A DNA stretch of 64,000 nucleotides from Larix kaempferi (GCA_027924585.1 BSBM01000870.1:5145001-5209000); one strand, 5' to 3'; counted from the stretch's first letter, positions 33,831 through 47,537 are shown. Made by a program: numbers and translations. Notes: generated by a model not told the origin, from the letters alone.

Positions 33831-36800
33831 TGTAACATCCCAAAAATTCACAAAAATTAAAAAATTTTAAAGTAGCGTTAAAAGCTTTATTTACTAATGC
33901 GGAAATAAAATAAATACTAATCCTTTTTAACTAATAAAAAATTATGATAACGACAAACCATACTTCTTAATACAAAATATGACATTAGTTTTGCTTGTGT
34001 TAATTATAAATATATATGTTGTATTTAAATTCTCTTGCAGTATAAGTTTCTTTGACAATTACTGACAATTTCTCTTGAATGGTGATGAAGGGGTCCTACG
34101 GGGTACCCTGAGGTTTACTTAGCTATGTTAGCTAAAGCATTTGAACCTGTTTCTCTTGCATAGAATTCACAGGTAAGAATATTACGACATAATCCAACAC
34201 TACCATAAATTTTAAGAATATTTATTTATATTTCAGATAGCAGTCAGATGCATTATGATAGTTATGAGTACTCCATGCCTATGAGTTATTACATGGTATG
34301 AATTTTATTCTTGTTTTAGTAAGTGTTAATTTGACGTTATAAAAGTCGTAGAAATCGTAACTTCAATTATTAGACTAGAGTCTTAATAAATTGTCACATG
34401 GAGAAGACAATACAAATGCTAACAATCCTTACCAATGATACAATAACTATATACTTAACATGCTTATATCTCTACTTTCCTATTTGCAATGAATGAAAAC
34501 ATCAGATGCGAGTTACAAGATATTATGATGCTCTATATTATAGAAACGTGAGTCAATTATTACTTTAAATACGTGGATTAGCTTGAATTTATAAATATAA
34601 TTATGGTAGCTTATACATTTATAAATGTATAAGTATGTAATGATTCATACTATTGTAGCAAGGATTTGATATATTATAACTATTGTAACTTATGATGTTA
34701 CAAGTATGAAATTGTAACTATGGATTTTGACATTTATCTTTAAACATTTATATGGTGGTTAAAGTAGCATTGCATATAAATAAAAGGTGGCCAAGCAAAA
34801 CTAACATTACAATATTCATTTCCAAAATACTAAGCTATATGCCGAGCCTTATATGGTCCCTATAGTCTACGATCTATGTATTATGAATTCATTTGAGAAG
34901 AATGCAAACATATATTAACCTTATATCCTATGATCGACACTTGTAGAATGTATTACGTAATTCGACTTTATAATATGAATGTGCAATGAACTAATATACC
35001 ATCAAACCCTAACTTGTACTGAATGATAACGACAGGGCATTGAATGTTTTAATGTTGATGTGTTGGCAGGTCGTTGTAACCAATCTTGGCATTTAAATCT
35101 CCTGCCTACTGTGTTGAGTGGTAACCTAGTGGATGCCACCATGGTTGGGGTTCACGTGATAGAAGTCACATATGTTATCAATATGCCGAGCTGTGCAATA
35201 CTTTAACCCTTGGTCTGCTGATTTGGCATCGTGGCAGATGTGATAATCAATAAGGCATTCAATGCAGTGGTTTCCCAAAATTCGACGTGCCTGGATGGCA
35301 TCTTCTCCATCATTGATCTCTCATGTTTTTGGGATTTGAACATGAAACCCTAGTCTTTCTTTATGTTTATCGTTGGAGTGTTTCTCGGCTTTCATTTTTC
35401 TTTGGTAGTGTTAAGGTGGAGAGGCCGACCGCCTGCAGTAATGTAGGGTTTGGTAGTTGATTTTTGGGAGGACTCCTTCCTCAGTTTCGATCCCTGGACC
35501 TGTAGGGAAAAACTTAAATGTTTCCAGGCTTTGGATTCCTTGTAGAGCCGAGCCACAATACAGTCTTTGAAGTAGTTTTCAAGGTTTTTATATTAGTTTC
35601 TTGAGTGCAAGTTTGAACTAGTGTTCGATTCTCCTAGCATAACAAAATAGTTGTTCTCAAATTCTGAACCTTATTCTTTGCATTTGCAAGATGGATACGT
35701 CATTCTAGTTTGTTTAAGATGTCTCTTTCTCCGAGGCTACATTACACAGGTGATTTCTCGAACTGGAAATGTTAATGCTATTTGATGTGTTTATAATTAT
35801 CTCAGCAATTCCTTGTTTAACTTCCTGTGGGTTTTTGTGGCAGGTTTTACTTCATCGATGATTTCTATGCTTGAAGCTTGGTGGGAAAAGGCTGCTCTAC
35901 CACTCGATAATCCTCTATGGTTCTTTCCCTTGTAGTTTCTCCTAGTTTGCTATGGCCGAAGCTTGATGTTTGACGAGAGTTTGGTATATTTTGGTTCCTG
36001 ACAAGGTTTTTGGGAAGTGTTTGTAATTTTTGAGAGCCAAAGACAAGATTCTAGAGGTTGGAACCCTCAGCTTGTCTTGATACTTTGCTCTGCAGCATTT
36101 TTGCTATAACTCTTGTTGACAATGTAAACTTATTGCAGATGTATCTGCTAAAGGGATGAACCCTCTGTCAATTTAATGGAAAAATATACAGTGTCTTAAG
36201 AATAGTTTTTGTGTGGTTTCTATGTTGATATAAATTGATATTTGAATGAATATTATAGTTTTTTGATAAAAATTCAAGCACCATGCTCCAGTCTTGTGAT
36301 AATTTGATACTTGAACTATCGTGCATTTATAATGGATACATGCCAAAGGGTTCAACCTTGTTCCAAACAGTCGGAACCCTACCTTGTAGGTTTCAATGGT
36401 AGGTTTTGCTTGTTCTGTGTTTAACTAAAAACTATGCTATCGTTTGGTAAAGGCCGAGATCCAACTCAATGTTTTAAGAAATTAATGAAAGGTGACGAGA
36501 CTCGGTTTTGTATCGAACCCTAACTTAAATAAATATTATGATTTATAAAAATTCCTTGTTTGAGTTTGATATTACAATAGATAGCTATTGTGAAAGTAAT
36601 AGTTGGACAATAGTAATGTGTTTGGTTTTGGAAACTTGATATAAGGGTTTGATGTTTTCGTTTTAAGTGCTTGGTCCTTAAACTAGATGTATGATAGTCT
36701 TAGGGTTTTAGAACGAAAAACTATAAACGTCTACAACTCTGGTATTGTTGAAATCAATCTGGTAATTTTTTTTTGGGAGAATGATAAATGTTTTCTATAA

Positions 36801-38116
36801 AATATAATTAGTATCTATGGAAAAAGAGGATAATACATTCTGATTATTAACATGAAAAAATTTCTTACTGCAAGAATTTGGAATACATGCAAGATATAAA
36901 TCTAAATAAATAAAATGTTGTGTTATGATATGAAAGACTATAACTTTGAAATATCATAGATATTCTAAGTCAGTATTACAACTATTTTTCAAAATCCTAA
37001 GTACCATAAGGAGAGAAATTGAAAAGTGTTATGAGGCTATGATAATTGTTTTTACTTAGAGTCCTTTACAGTTCTGTTTGAAATAATAATATAATGCAGT
37101 ATGTGTATTTTGAAATGAAGTAGATGTCATAAAGTATAAACCCTAGATTTTTATACAGAACTGTAATATTTATTTTCTGACAATAGGTAAAAGAAAAATG
37201 TTTAAATGTTTGTATTATGAAATGTTATTTTCCATCCTAACTTAACATAATATACAATTCAGCTCAAACAATTTTATCAATAAATCTTCATTATCAAATC
37301 AAGACAAAAGGGTTAGAAGTTTTAATGAAACAACATCATTCATTTAAATGAAAATAAACAAGAAAGAATAGTAGAACCTGATGAATGTAGGAGAAACAAA
37401 CAACCCAGGGAGCGTGTTCCACCCAACCTACTCTCGAAGGCAGCCAAATTACTTGCCTTAGGACCCCCGATCCTATTCACTAAACCACTAGGAAGAAGAA
37501 TCTGTAGAAGCTTTAGGTCATCCACTTGCAACAACAAAGTAGTTCATCAGTCATATAGACTTAGCAATCAAAGAGACCTGCTCCAGCACCTCTGGTTTCC
37601 TTCTCAGAATAATTTTAGTAGACTCACAATGCACTTCCACTTAGCCACCCTATTCGAATCTCTTGGTGATCACCTGATACACTTGAGGAATTATTTCTGC
37701 AGAAAATAATGTTAGAGCTCCTTGCCCAATTTGAATTGCCTTCTCTAGGTTGCTTAGGCCTTTTTAGTGGTTAACCTGGTCATTAATGAGCTAACAGCTC
37801 CCTTCCACCCACCTGGGGGATAATGCCACAAATTTAGGGGTAGTTGTCCCATAACCAACAGCTAGTGGTGGAGTGCAAATGCTAACATCTATCCCATGCC
37901 TTCTAACAACTTCCATTCCTCCTAGTGGGTCAGTGAACACTCATTTAACAGTTCCCTTGGGTGTTTGTCTCATGTTTTAATTTATTAAATAATAATAATA
38001 TGTCATTACAATCATCCTTGACCAAATTTGGTCATAATTACAAAACTTTGTAATTATAATTTATCATAATGTTTTTGCAAATAAAATAAATAATCTCAAA
38101 ATTTGGGTAGGTGACA
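33831..38116. mobile_element. 4.3 kb TG...CA insertion without coding sequence, possible long solo LTR
   Basis: Starts TGTAACATCCCAAAAATTC and ends GGTAGGTGACA. Flanks TTCAG (33826-33830) and TTCAA (38117-38121) make a 4 of 5 target duplication, and the 35 bp array resumes exactly at 38117, so the insertion limits are well supported. The body is AT-rich, has no frame over 100 codons, no primer site and no visible internal LTR pair. The start, with a GCGGAAATAAA motif about 70 bp in, is in the style of plant gypsy LTRs. A long solo LTR fits best; a large non-autonomous element is an alternative. The outer 19 bases are weakly inverted. Confidence 0.65.
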
Positions 38117-38230
38117 TTCAAAACCTCTATTGTAGGTCTCTATGAAGGGGTCTATGAGGGGGGTTTAAAATGGCTCCATAGACCTCTACGAGGGGGGTCA
38201 CAAACCGCCCGCAAAAGTTACTTTTGGGGG
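38117..38230 (+). repeat. 35 bp G-rich tandem array, right segment
   Basis: The last two to three units of the array, more diverged, grading into a terminal segment with GGGGGCGGTT words. Confidence 0.8.
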
Positions 38231-38393
38231 CGGTTCCAATCTCATCAAAAACCTCCCTTAAAGGGAAAAACTTTTAACATCGGTGGCTTTAGGGGTAGTT
38301 TTTTCAAAACCGCCCACAAATCCAACCCCCCCCCGGTAGGTCAATTTTGGGGGTGAAAGACAACCCTCCCTAAAGGCCAAAAATGTAGCAGTG
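38231..38393 (-). mobile_element. CACTA-like transposon terminus
   Basis: On the minus strand the block begins CACTGCTACATTTTTGGCC at 38393, in the style of CACTA (En/Spm) terminal inverted repeats, and is followed by GGAGGG and GGGGCGGTT-type subterminal words in both orientations. The tandem array next to it would be the subterminal repeat zone. The opposite terminus was not found, so the element is truncated or its other end is too diverged. Confidence 0.5.
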
Positions 38394-41300
38394 GTGATAG
38401 GTTGCACTATTTTGATTAACTGAACATAGTAGCATTGTGAGTGTCCATTTCATAGTTCTTTGTATGGCACATGTGCATTTGTGATGGGAAGACAATCTTG
38501 CTACATATGGGTTTGGAGAACTTGTTGATCCTTATGGTCAAGGTCTTGGTTTGTATGATTGATCATTGGAGCATTTTCTATGCAATGCCACAAAAATGAG
38601 GTTGGACATAAATAACAAACAAATGGGAGTGTGCAATCGGCTAGTACAACTTATATGGCACACATATGTAACATGTAGTTAACACAACTTCCACATAGAT
38701 GTCAAGATACACCATCCTACTAAACAATATTTGTGCAACACCACATAAATAGGAAGAGTTAGGACTTCAGTTGGTGGTAGAAAACTTGTAGATTCCAAAG
38801 TAAAAGAAAAAGAAGTAAAGGAGGATCCCATTAAAATGAAAAGTTAAAATTGGATGCACTCGAAGAATCCATAGTGAACATGGTCAATTAGAAGATAAAG
38901 AGAGTGAAGTTGATCCTATGTTGTTTTGTAGTATTATGGATAGCTATAAGTTAATAAAGAATGAAGATGGCATGGATATTTGAATGTACATATGCTCATT
39001 GCCTTAAAAAATAATTTATCAACCAATCAATTATGAAGAATGTCGCTATGTCAGGTAGTGTAAATTCTTATTCTCAACGGATATTCTTGAATTATTTGTT
39101 GTATTCAAAGAACTTAGAGATTCCAATACCAAATAGAGATGTTGCATCTACTCTTGAGAAATAAATTCCAAGTTGTTGTTCTTGTGCACAGAAGAGGGGT
39201 GCAAACTAAGAGAATTAAACTCATATGGGACAACACATAAATGGTTCACTATAGTTGACTGGTATTTCACTCTCTATGAGATAAAATCAAGATTAATAAT
39301 GTCCTTCCTATGACAAGGAAAATACCTAATCAACAATTCTACAGGGTCAATGGTGAAGAAAAGATAATACCATTGATCATAAAAGGCCAAGGCAAAAACA
39401 AATCTAACAATCCTAGAAAGGTAAAGATTAAGGTCAGGCCATAGTCCTAAGGATCCAACCATGAATGAAGCAAGAGTCATAATTTCTTGTAGCTTAACTT
39501 GGGTTAGGTAAGGATTCAAAAGTTGAAACATAGAGCATAATGATTGGGGTTTCGGCATGTATATTGGTGTGACCCAAAAGTTATTATGATTGCTTTTGTT
39601 TTCTCAATATTTTTGGATGCAAGTGGAAAAACCAAATTGGACTCCCATAAAATATAATTATAAAGTAATATATACTATTGAATACCTTCAGGAAATGAAC
39701 ATGAGAAACAAGTTCCCTGCCAAACCCTAGCTGTACATATAATGGGATAAATTACTTTTGAGAAAATCCTTTGCATAGTGCACTAGATATGTCTAGTCAT
39801 ACATGAATACGATGCACCTTAGTGTTGGCCAACAACACTGAAACACTATAACGAGAAAGACTTGATAACAATTGTTGAGTTGAAAGTGAATGAATGGATC
39901 TCTCCTTATAAGTCAAATAATGTAGTTGGACCTTTTTGTTGGCTAGATATCAAGAGACTTATGTTTATGTTTTTCCTAGTATCAATAAGAGTAATCAGGT
40001 TGATCTACTTTTTCAATAGTAATTGGTGTATTTCTCAAGAGGCCTACAGATCCTATTGTACAATTTTGAGACAATTTTGAATTAGGTCAAGGTTTTTTTT
40101 AGAAGAAAATTCTACCCGGCTAGGTATGAAAGGAAGCAAAAAATATAGTGGTAGTTCCTTAGACATTGTAAAGAGAAAATTGTCTAAGATTGCACTGCCA
40201 AGTTTCAAAAGAAATTTGTCCTACTGAGTATTTTGGAAGATGAACCCAACATGGTTATCAAAATTTTAAACCTACGTGATTACCTTTTTAAATTTTTTTC
40301 CTAAAGTAAGTCCTCAAACCAAAATTATGAGTTTAATTTCACTAATTCTTGCATGATGAATTTTTAAGCCATAGGTAATATTAAACCCCTCCCATCATTC
40401 ACCATGCCATTGCAACAATGCACTCTATCCCTCTCATGTATTTGCAATTACAAATTTGATTATTGCACACTTCTGAGTTCCTTGAATATTCAAGCTGTCT
40501 TATGTTATGCTTCTTATATGATATAGACATAAGAATACTTACATGGCCATCTACAGATGGATACATTTAGAATGCTTTGAATCTTAGCATACAATGTTTG
40601 CACACACAATTATCTCTCAAGATTTTTGCAGACCTATGAAATTTTGTCCTTGGTAGTGAGTGAGGCTTATCACCGACATCTTCTTGAAGCTTTTAAATTT
40701 CCACCAATCTAAATATCAACACAATGAAACCTATGTTTGAAGAGAAAATCATATTTCACCATTAGAATAGTGGTTACATAGGATTGGCCCCATTTCTATA
40801 GGAATTATTAACTCATTCCCTTGAAGGAAATGAGTAGGGAGACACCGGCAAACACACAATGAAATTTTAGTTCATGATTAGAATTATTGTTAATAATATT
40901 GTTACATGAATTATTAAATTTGAAACTAGATATGCTCTTCTCCGTGTTTACATTATAGGCATGATGGTCACTTTGTTGAGTGAACACACAAACATTCTGA
41001 CACATGTAGATATATAGAACATGGTGCCAATGACAACAACCTTATATATGTCAAAGAATATAGTTTTACTCATGGGCATTCCGGTATTTGTATAAGTGCT
41101 ATTGTTGATTCAAGTTTTCGATCATGGGTGAACAACTATGAACATAGAAAGTCTCAATAGTCCTATGGGATGAACAATGGTCAAACTAAGCCCTAGAACA
41201 AATATCGGAACTTATTAACGAATTCAGATCACTTTTAAGGTGATTGCTGATTTCAATCCCTAAAAAAACAATTTGAGGGAAAGCAGGTTACGAGTAGTTA

Positions 41301-42146
41301 TGGGTACAAAAAAGTGAGAAATGGGACCCTCTCTCGATCTAGGTGGTTCTTGGAGGTAAATGAAAATCATCAGCAGCAGTACCAAAATTTTTTGAGCTAA
41401 TTCTAGGAAAAAACCAGCAAGAAAATCAAATATGGGAAGTGAATACAAAGGGACAGTCACGAATCAACAGTGAACAAGCATGGTCTATGGGGCTGTCATC
41501 CTAGAGGAAGATACCACTGACCTGTTGAGAGACCTTTTTTACTGTGCAGAGAGGTCCAATCTATCTGTAGGAACTCCTCACTTTTGTTCAAAGAAAGCAT
41601 TGATTATTTGAAGGTTGATCATGTTGTTTTGTATGGGTAGCACATTCTATCATGTGGTCGCTCCATTGAAGAGCCGATTTGGGGGGATAGAAATCAGATT
41701 GTGTAGGACAACTTTCAATCATTATCTTAAATTGGCTAGTGTTCATCCCTATTTTGGAAGAAATAATAATTTGAAGTATGTTTATATTATTTTACATTTC
41801 ATTTCATTGGAGGTTTCTTATATTGAGCCTTTAGAAGCAAGTAGTGTGCCTCGTGAATTATTCATTCAAAGCTATATTCTCTTTATTTAAGTATGTGGCA
41901 AGATTCTACATATAGTGGATATGCCAAGCCTTCAAAACTATCCATCAATTTCGTTTGAGTTGAGTGATCGTGCATAATAATTTGAGAGGTATTTTGGAGG
42001 CCATAAGTTGATTACTTACATAGCTAGAAGTCAGATCAAAATATTGAACTTTGCAACTGTTTTGTGAATATTCTTTAACAGTTTAATGCAACAATTAGGT
42101 GGTAGACAAGGTACGTGACATTGCTGACAGTGGATGAACTGGAGGA
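38394..42146. other. no gene recognised
   Basis: AT-rich sequence. Several frames of 60-90 codons (for instance 39274-39558 minus and 41615-41890 plus) show no motif I know. The part from about 41900 may already be intron or decayed upstream exon of the DUF4378-like gene. Confidence 0.45.
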
Positions 42147-43337
42147 TTGTCTGGACCTAGACATATTTCTTCTCAAGGTAGGGTTGGTTATATAGACATG
42201 GATAATTCAGAAGGTGTTGTAGGGACTATTTGTAGTGTGGACTATGATCAGCTTAGTCTAGTATCCATATTAGAAGCTTCTTTCTCAAATGAAAGTTACA
42301 ACTCCCCAGAGAGATTGGGTGGTACACATGGTAAGCAACTTTGACATTTTTCAAATTTGTTGTTTACCCAAATATATATCTAATTAAATTTACAATCATG
42401 GTAATTTCATATAGGAGATGGCCAAATGTAGCCTCTGTTTTCTTGACAGATTAGATTATCATCTGATTAAACAATTATTGTACTTATTACAATTTCCCTC
42501 TAAGTCTTTTTTTTGTACTAAGACAATTTGTTAATATGTGATACTAGATGATAAGTTGCAATTCTTATGCTTATCCATATAGAATAGAACTAGACGAATC
42601 ACTGTGATACTTGATGCAGAACTAGATGTTGATGTAAAACTACATGATTCTAATTCTTCTGCAAACTTGGAAGTTGTAGAAAGTGATAAGATAATGGGTA
42701 CAATTTTAGATATTTTAATATTGCACAAGATTGATCCTTCCTTTATTAGTTTGTCAGAAATGAGGCCTGCCTATATTGAGGATCAGGAGCTTGAATATGT
42801 AAGGAAAATTATATGAAATGCAGAACTAATGTAAGAATATGTAGCCTTGCTGAGTGAGGAAGATAGACATGATTTACTTGTAGATCCTAATTTGTTTGAT
42901 AGAATGGAAGTCCAAGAGTCATCAACTCATGGTCATTTTCCATATGGTTTGAAGAATAGTCTCTACAATTTGGATTTTATGAAAGTATAAGGGTCATGGA
43001 AAAATAGAAATATTATTTTTATTGCGTGAAGGATTGTCTATATTCACAGTACAACATTAGGTACAAAGGAGGTTATAGGAGATGGATCAAAGGTCCACCA
43101 TATGTTGCAAATGAAAAGTTATCTAAAGATATGCTTAAGGAAATTAAAAGAATTAGTATGGTGACATTTGGGATGTTGGATGAGCTTGTGGATAAATATA
43201 TGAACACTCCAATGGGTAAGTGGATAGATTGTGAGAGAGCAATGCTTGAGATCAGAATAGAGGTTGAGAGAAACATATTTACTATTCTAGTTGATGAAGT
43301 GGTGAATGATCTGCTCACTGACACATACTTCACATAG
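42147..43337 (+). pseudogene. DUF4378 / TRM-like protein fragment
   Basis: Three plus-strand blocks fit the plant TRM (TON1-recruiting-motif)/DUF4378 family, proteins of the microtubule and division-plane machinery. Block one (42147-42344) carries LVSILEASFSNESYNSPE, in the style of the short SPVSVLE motif of these proteins. Block two (42604-42816) starts LDAELDVDVKL and includes PSFISLSEMRPAYIEDQELE. Block three (43026-43337) includes WIKGPPYVANEKL, KEIKRI and GKWIDCERAMLEIRIEVE, then FTILVDEVVNDLL, the usual C-terminal end of DUF4378. Stops separate blocks two and three (for instance in the stretch 42816-43025). No start or N-terminal region is visible. Family assignment is moderate; loss of function is likely. 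Confidence 0.6.
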
Positions 43338-44155
43338 AGAATGAAAAATCAATGTTGAACATAAAAGGGATGTTATTGTTGAAGATTTCTACAAATCATA
43401 TGCTTTTAACTAGCATTATATATTCAACTGTTGGATCTTTATTTTTCCAAACAACTATCAAATACGTTATTCATAATTTGGTGGTTGGACTAGCTTAAGT
43501 TGGTGGAAACAAGACAATGCCCATTGCCAATGATAGTTGGGTTTTGTTAGTGTTCATTCAATTTTCTTCAATGGATGAAGGGGATTTGTAATCAATGATA
43601 ATGATGATGACCAGACAACATATAACATTGACCTGCTGGAAATCTACCGAAACTGCCTTTTAGCAATCATCTAGATTACATGCATAAGAACTACATAACA
43701 CATGATAGTCTCAAACTCTGAAGGCCTTGTATGTTTATCAATTATATGTGAACAACAAAGATAATCCAACAAGAATGCATTTATTGGTCCTCGCATGTAT
43801 CTTGCTGCAAAATGAAAAAATGTATTTTCTGCTCTTTCCACACTATTTCAGACCAAAAACTGAGTTTCTCATGCTTAACTATCATTTTGTATGAATATCA
43901 TTTCCTGAGTGAAGATTCTTAGAGTCTTACATGTGACTTTTATCTCATTCTCTGAAGTTGTTTTATTTGTGGAAATTGCAATTATTCAGTATTTTCAAAC
44001 ATTCATGGGCAATTATCTATTGATTAGAAAGACAATAAAATATAAAGATCTAATATTGTGTTATGTTGGGTGAAATGTCATTTCCTCTTAAGTAAGTCTA
44101 TGGAATCATGTTGCTAATTCTTTCTTGAGGTCCTAATTAGATGGGTGCAATGCAG

Positions 44156-44966
44156 GTTAAAATTTCAAACTCTGCACTCGTTAGTTCAATTATGGCTGAG
44201 TTGGAAACTGATTCACCTGTTTCCCAGGTATGGAGGTTTTAGTTTACTTGAGTCATACATTATGGTGTTGAATTATAATTAATGATTCAATGCCGAGATT
44301 CAATTATAAATACTGACCTTGATTGTTCATTTCTTTTCCCTTGGCAGGGTGACTATGACAGGTTGGTATTGTCCACAAATCCTTTTATGGAAAAGAATCT
44401 TGAGTTTTTAATTGATTGCATGGATGATCTTTCTATGGAACAACAGAAGGTTTGTACATTGTTTAATGGTGTATTTCATCTTTGTTATTGGATTTTTTTT
44501 GTCTTTCATGTTACCCCTTTGCTATTTATAAATGTGATTCTCCTCTAATAGCCTCTATCCTCTTCTAGTTTCAATATTATTATCGTAATCTTTCACGACA
44601 ACAAGCTCAGCAATAGGCTTGGTTGCAAAAAAGAAGGTAAATTTCCCACCAGCAGCATGCTACTCATTTGTTGTCTCATAAATCAAGATTTTGTAACTAT
44701 ATTATGTAGATTCAATGAATCCATGGTATGTCTTTGTTTTCTCTTTTAGAGCATACTGATAATATTTTCTATTTTCCATGGATTTCTTACTCACTATTTC
44801 TTGTGATTAACAGAGCAGACAACATGGCACGTAAAGATGCCGGTGAAGAACCATTACCTAAAGAGGGTCCTTCAAACCCTGTATTCAAGCCCATTATTGA
44901 ACCCTCTAGTATTGAGATCTATCTCATCACCAATCAAGTTGCCAACTACTGTGACCAAATAAAGGG
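44156..44966 (+). pseudogene. eIF3 subunit h fragment, four exons
   Basis: Four exons with canonical splice sites match eIF3h, an MPN-domain subunit of the translation initiation factor eIF3. Exons: 44156-44227 (VKISNSALVSSIMAELE), 44348-44449 (NPFMEKNLEFLIDCMDDL), 44569-44636 (FQYYYRNLSRQQAQQ), 44814-44966 (AGEEPLPKEGPSNPVFKP and LITNQVANYCDQIKG). Phases join correctly. These cover the region after the MPN domain to near the C-terminus. A TAG at 44614-44616 interrupts exon three, where the family has a glutamine codon (CAG). The N-terminal MPN exons and the last exon are not found. It is probably an unprocessed pseudogene, since introns are kept. Confidence 0.88.
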
Positions 44967-47537
44967 GTACTCTTTAGCAGTTTTATTATTATTATTAATA
45001 ATTTTTCACTTATTTAAAATTTCTTAAAACTGGATGTCTATATAGAAAACTTGTTATCAACAATTCTGATAGTCATCTCATTAATACTTCATTGTCCTCT
45101 ATTCAATGAATCAAATTACCAATTATTAAATTGATAAAGGTGTATGTACTATGTACCTTTTAATTAGAAAATTATTAATTTTCGAAGACAGTATTGAATC
45201 ACTGATTGATATTGGCCGTTAGTATACTATTTAGTAGAGACTATCCATATTTTATTGGTATTCCTTATTTTTATAACTAGTATTATAATCTTTTGGAAAT
45301 TTTGCCGGTTCTCTGGCTAGAGTTTTAGCAAACTATATTTGATCGAAGGAGTTCACAAGAGTTAAATGTATTATTGTGGTGATTGATGAAATGGCAATGG
45401 AGGAATTTTATTTAGTTGTAATTGAAATCGATGAGCGCACAACTTTTTTTGATCTTGCAAATGTAATTCTTACTGAAATCATACCCAGGTGTGGACTTTA
45501 GTTCTGGCCTAGGCAGAGATGTGAATTAGACACATAGTTCATGAGTTCCTAATTTTGAGTTGTGGTTCATAGCAGTTTTTTTTTAAATTTGAATTAGATA
45601 TTTTAATTTTACAATGACATTATTTTTCTTATTCTAGACAGCAGCACTGCAATTGGAGTAGTGTTTGCAACATGTCCTCATGGATAAAATGTTATATACT
45701 CAAATCCGTAATTAGGAATAGTTCCGTTGAAGCTGATACCAAGTTCTTTTTTATTTTGTAACATGGATTGTATTCCATGTTTCATGTGGAAAGACCTAAT
45801 AATGCTCGAATACTTCAAACACTAGCAATGAAAATGAAGTGCAATCTTATCTTTTTGAATGTGATTTAATCAGGCAATGTGTCTCAGTTTTTTTTTGCAG
45901 TCCATGGAGAATCTCCATTGTTGGTTCATCAGGGAAGTTGCCATGTTTATTGCATGATTTCTATGAAATTATCATGAAAATGATAGTTCATAGAAATAAT
46001 TGTCATCAAAACATGCTCGAAAATTTACTAGCTGCAATGACTCTGGAAACTTCACAATTTTAAAGGACTTGTGAAACTATGTCAGGATCTATGGCTTTCA
46101 GTAGAGGAGAACCATGGAAATTTGTTTGAAATGGACTTCACATAATTTAGTAAAATCAACTGTTGTCGTATGTCCCTATGTGTTGCAAAATAATGCATAA
46201 GTGATGCAACTCAAAATGGAAGAATCATCTATCATTGCAAATGTTCTGTAACAACTAGGACAAACCCATTTACAAATGGTTAGAGCTGATCTGGCATGGA
46301 ATTTGGCAAAATTTGTGAGGTAATGTGGTTTAGTTAGGCTTGCTTTCAAATTAACATTAGCATAATCTGTAGTGAATATTTGTATGGCATACTTATTGTT
46401 AGATCTACATATTTCAATTTTTAAGAGAACTTTAATCTCACCAATAATAAAGAAGCTAGATCCTGTTATTTGTTTTATATATTTAGGATCTGTCCTAGTA
46501 TGTAATGGAAATGGGTAGGAATGGTCTTTAATTTCAGTCCTGATCTACTCAAGAATGTGCAATTCCAAGAAAATAGCCCTTTGAATGGGGTCTTATATGT
46601 TCTGTCTAACCCTCCCTCTATTATAGTTGGTTTTTTAAGGAAGAGGGAATGGCGAGGCACTCTGAAAGAAACTGAAAAAAAAAATCCATACCTTCTAAAG
46701 ATAGATAGAGAAAGGACAAGCCGACTAGATTGACTAGAACAACCTAGGACGAAGAAATATCAAAGCAACTGATAGGCCGGTCAAATACTCATTCTATGAA
46801 AACCCAGTCATTCCAAGAGCATGGGCTTTTAGCGAGGTATGGATCCATTAAAGGTGACAAGTATTAATTATTAGCATGAGGGAGGAACATAAGTATTATT
46901 TTGATTAGTATTGTTGTAATTAGGAAAATAATAAAACAATTGTTTTATTGTAATTCCATCGAGAATAGTGAGGTGCTCTACAGCCTATTATGGGGAGATG
47001 TTGTAACTCTTAATGTTATATAATGTTATGTAGTGTTGCGTTCCCATAAGAAGGAAATAAAAGTGAAAATGATGTCGGCTTAAAAAAATTAAATTTATAT
47101 TGATTTCATCTTAAACCTAGATATATCAAGTAGGAGAGGATTGAATATTTTGAGCTGTAAATTTTTTTTAATGTATAAAAAAAAATTTACACCTCAAGAA
47201 ATTGTATTCCTCTCGGTGCTTGATAGATTTGGGTTGAAGATGGATCTATGCTGGTCAGTAGAAATTGAATTCCTATATTCAAGTAATGGTGGTCATATAT
47301 ATATATATACAAATAAGAATAAGAATGCATTTTAAATAATATTAGATGTAATTCTATGAAATATAAAATTTCAGGGCTGTACATTCTTATCCAAAGGTTT
47401 AGAAAATTTAGTGGGTTATATTTATATCTAAGAAAAATTATATAATAAATCATGTGATGTAAATTATAAACATTCCATGTTTGGTGATTTGGTAAACTAT
47501 TACAATTAAGCAAATAACAATTGATATATGTAATTTG
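44967..47537. other. no confident gene
   Basis: AT-rich sequence. At about 45375-45488 a plus-strand open stretch with DEMAMEEFYLVVIEIDER ending at AGG|GTGTGG looks exon-like, but I cannot assign it. It could belong to the eIF3h or DUF4378 neighbourhood or to another fragment. A 70-codon frame at 46521-46733 is probably chance. Confidence 0.4.

Noticed and set aside
33831-38116. Full-length LTR element with two LTRs
   Set aside because: I looked for a second copy of the TGTAACATCCC start, a primer site or a polypurine tract inside and saw none, so I call it only an anonymous insertion or solo LTR.
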